Assembly (NCBI GenBank): GCA_017647145.1
Contig: JAGCLD010000026.1
Location: 1-43,058, forward strand
Direction of reading: 5' to 3'
From: Paludibacteraceae bacterium
Lineage (GTDB): Bacteria; Bacteroidota; Bacteroidia; Bacteroidales; Paludibacteraceae
DNA: 43,058 bases
The position numbers and the translations under genes are program-made. The stretch's first letter is position 1, and each line of letters starts with the position of its first letter. Below the pieces are notes generated by a model. The model was not told where the DNA came from. It saw only the letters and a program-made list of their open reading frames with translations, and ran no database searches. Positions 42,294 to 43,058 of this stretch are shown in pieces.

Positions 42294-43058
42294 CTATGGT
42301 GTTGTGTTTAGGTGTTTTTGGAAGAAGTTGAGTGTGGCTTCTTGTTGTTCTTTTGTGAATGTGTGTGTTGTGTCCCAGAGTTGTTGGTTGAGGTTGTGTG
42401 TTGCTTTGTCTTTTTTGTATATGTTTTCTATGATTTGATAGGCTTGTTTTACTCCTTCTATTGGGAATAGTTTGTCTTTTGTTCCGTTGAATAGGAGTAG
42501 TGGTCTTGGTGATGTGAGTGCTGCTATGTGTGGGTAGTCTAGTTTTTGTGCTAATGCTGGTATGATTGTGTTGTAGTCTGAGTTTCCTTTGGGTTTCATT
42601 GGTGGTGTTAGTTGGTGTTTGGTTGTTGTCATCCAGCATATTGCTGCTGTTGCTTTGATTTGTGTTGTTGCTGCTGATAGCATCCATGCTCTGTATGCTC
42701 CCATTGAGAATCCTAGGCATCCTATTTTTTTTGTGTCAACGTATGGTAGTGAGCATAGTAGTTGTAGTGTGCGTATGTCGTCGTGTAGCATGATTGCTGG
42801 TAGTGTGTATCCTAATTGGATTAATCCTGCTGCGATTGCTTGTTGTTGGTGGTGTTGTGTTCCTTGTTCTGCTTGTCTTTCTCCCCAGAGTAGTGCGTCT
42901 GCTACTAATACTATGTATCCTTTTTGTGCGTAATGGTCTGCCAGGAAGGTGTTATTGTAGTATTTTTTGACCCATGTTTGTGCGTTTTTTATAATGGTTG
43001 TGTCTGTGTTAAAGGGTTTTGCGAGTTTTTCTTTTCCTATGGTGAAGTGTGCTCCATG
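42294..43058 (-). CDS. Alpha/beta hydrolase (dienelactone hydrolase or acetyl-xylan-esterase type), 5' end outside window
   Basis: The frame is open from the stop at 42294 to the window edge at 43058, giving 254 residues without the true N-terminus. At the edge the sequence reads HGAHFTIGKEKLAK and continues through YAQKGYIVLVADALLWGER. The nucleophile elbow is GFSMGAYRAWML (Ser), the Asp region is LLLFNGTKDKLFP and the His is in WDTTHTFTKEQQ. These fit the alpha/beta-hydrolase fold of large secreted or cytoplasmic esterases found widely in Bacteroidetes; the exact substrate is not predictable. The coding strand is very rich in A and C. Confidence 0.82.
   Translation of the reverse strand, partial: HGAHFTIGKEKLAKPFNTDTTIIKNAQTWVKKYYNNTFLADHYAQKGYIVLVADALLWGERQAEQGTQHHQQQAIAAGLIQLGYTLPAIMLHDDIRTLQLLCSLPYVDTKKIGCLGFSMGAYRAWMLSAATTQIKATAAICWMTTTKHQLTPPMKPKGNSDYNTIIPALAQKLDYPHIAALTSPRPLLLFNGTKDKLFPIEGVKQAYQIIENIYKKDKATHNLNQQLWDTTHTFTKEQQEATLNFFQKHLNTTP

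Noticed and set aside
42226-42720. A 164-codon minus-strand frame rich in Thr, Asn and His
   Set aside because: It overlaps the alpha/beta hydrolase and helicase genes in another frame, and its length is a result of the A+C-rich coding strand with few stops.

Overview
The window looks like ordinary chromosome of a low-GC member of the Bacteroidetes, most likely order Bacteroidales. Reasons: genes rarely have a Shine-Dalgarno sequence; six promoters match the Bacteroidetes vegetative pattern TTTG-N20-TAnnTTTG; and the gene content is typical (SusA-like neopullulanase, PCMD-domain protein, xanthan-lyase/golvesin-type amidase, CE12 esterase, menaquinone genes, KDO pathway, ATP-type PEP carboxykinase). 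I cannot name the genus. No prophage, insertion sequence, integrase, rRNA operon or CRISPR array was seen.

Layout. 1-7.4 kb: one long plus-strand gene train: the 3' end of an unrecognised gene, rsmI, a coiled-coil lipoprotein, a YjjG-like HAD phosphatase, a long-chain polyprenyl diphosphate synthase, an AmgK-like amino-sugar kinase fused to a RapZ C-terminal domain, a MurU-like nucleotidyltransferase, a nitroreductase and a patatin. 7.4-10 kb: minus-strand menA, ubiE/menG and a BASS-family transporter. 10-10.56 kb: non-coding, with an 11-bp tandem repeat and a terminator. 10.56-17.7 kb: minus-strand GH13 neopullulanase, M20 dipeptidase, RecD-like helicase, C1 peptidase and prfB, the last with an intact programmed +1 frameshift. 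17.8-25.1 kb: plus-strand POT peptide transporter, pckA, ribE, a membrane-anchored Nudix-like protein and mltG, with tRNA-Ser(GCU) on the minus strand between the last two. 25.2-31.7 kb: a tight minus-strand operon rlmN > split amidase/golvesin protein > CE12 esterase > PCMD protein > USP-like protein. 31.75-34 kb: an orphan gene of odd composition, kdsB and an XRE-type regulator. 34-35.2 kb: AT-rich non-coding DNA ending in tRNA-Pro(UGG). 35.3-37.3 kb: plus-strand hemW and an SDR. 37.4-43 kb: a minus-strand group, mlaD, amidase, yigZ, Pif1-like helicase with HRDC, and the 3' part of an alpha/beta hydrolase that runs off the window.

Common theme. Many genes serve the envelope: peptidoglycan cutting (amidase, MltG), sugar recycling (AmgK/MurU-like pair), lipid carrier and quinone side-chain supply (polyprenyl synthase, MenA, UbiE), lipid transport (MlaD) and LPS KDO activation (KdsB).

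The items most worth a second look are the kinase-RapZ fusion beside a MurU-like gene; a family of intergenic repeats with a fixed 11-bp period at four places, two of which are inverted copies of one another; the amidase split by a golvesin-like insert; the membrane Nudix protein with a degraded catalytic box; the compositionally odd orphan gene at 31.75-32.2 kb; and the strong G+T bias of the plus strand beyond about 38 kb.
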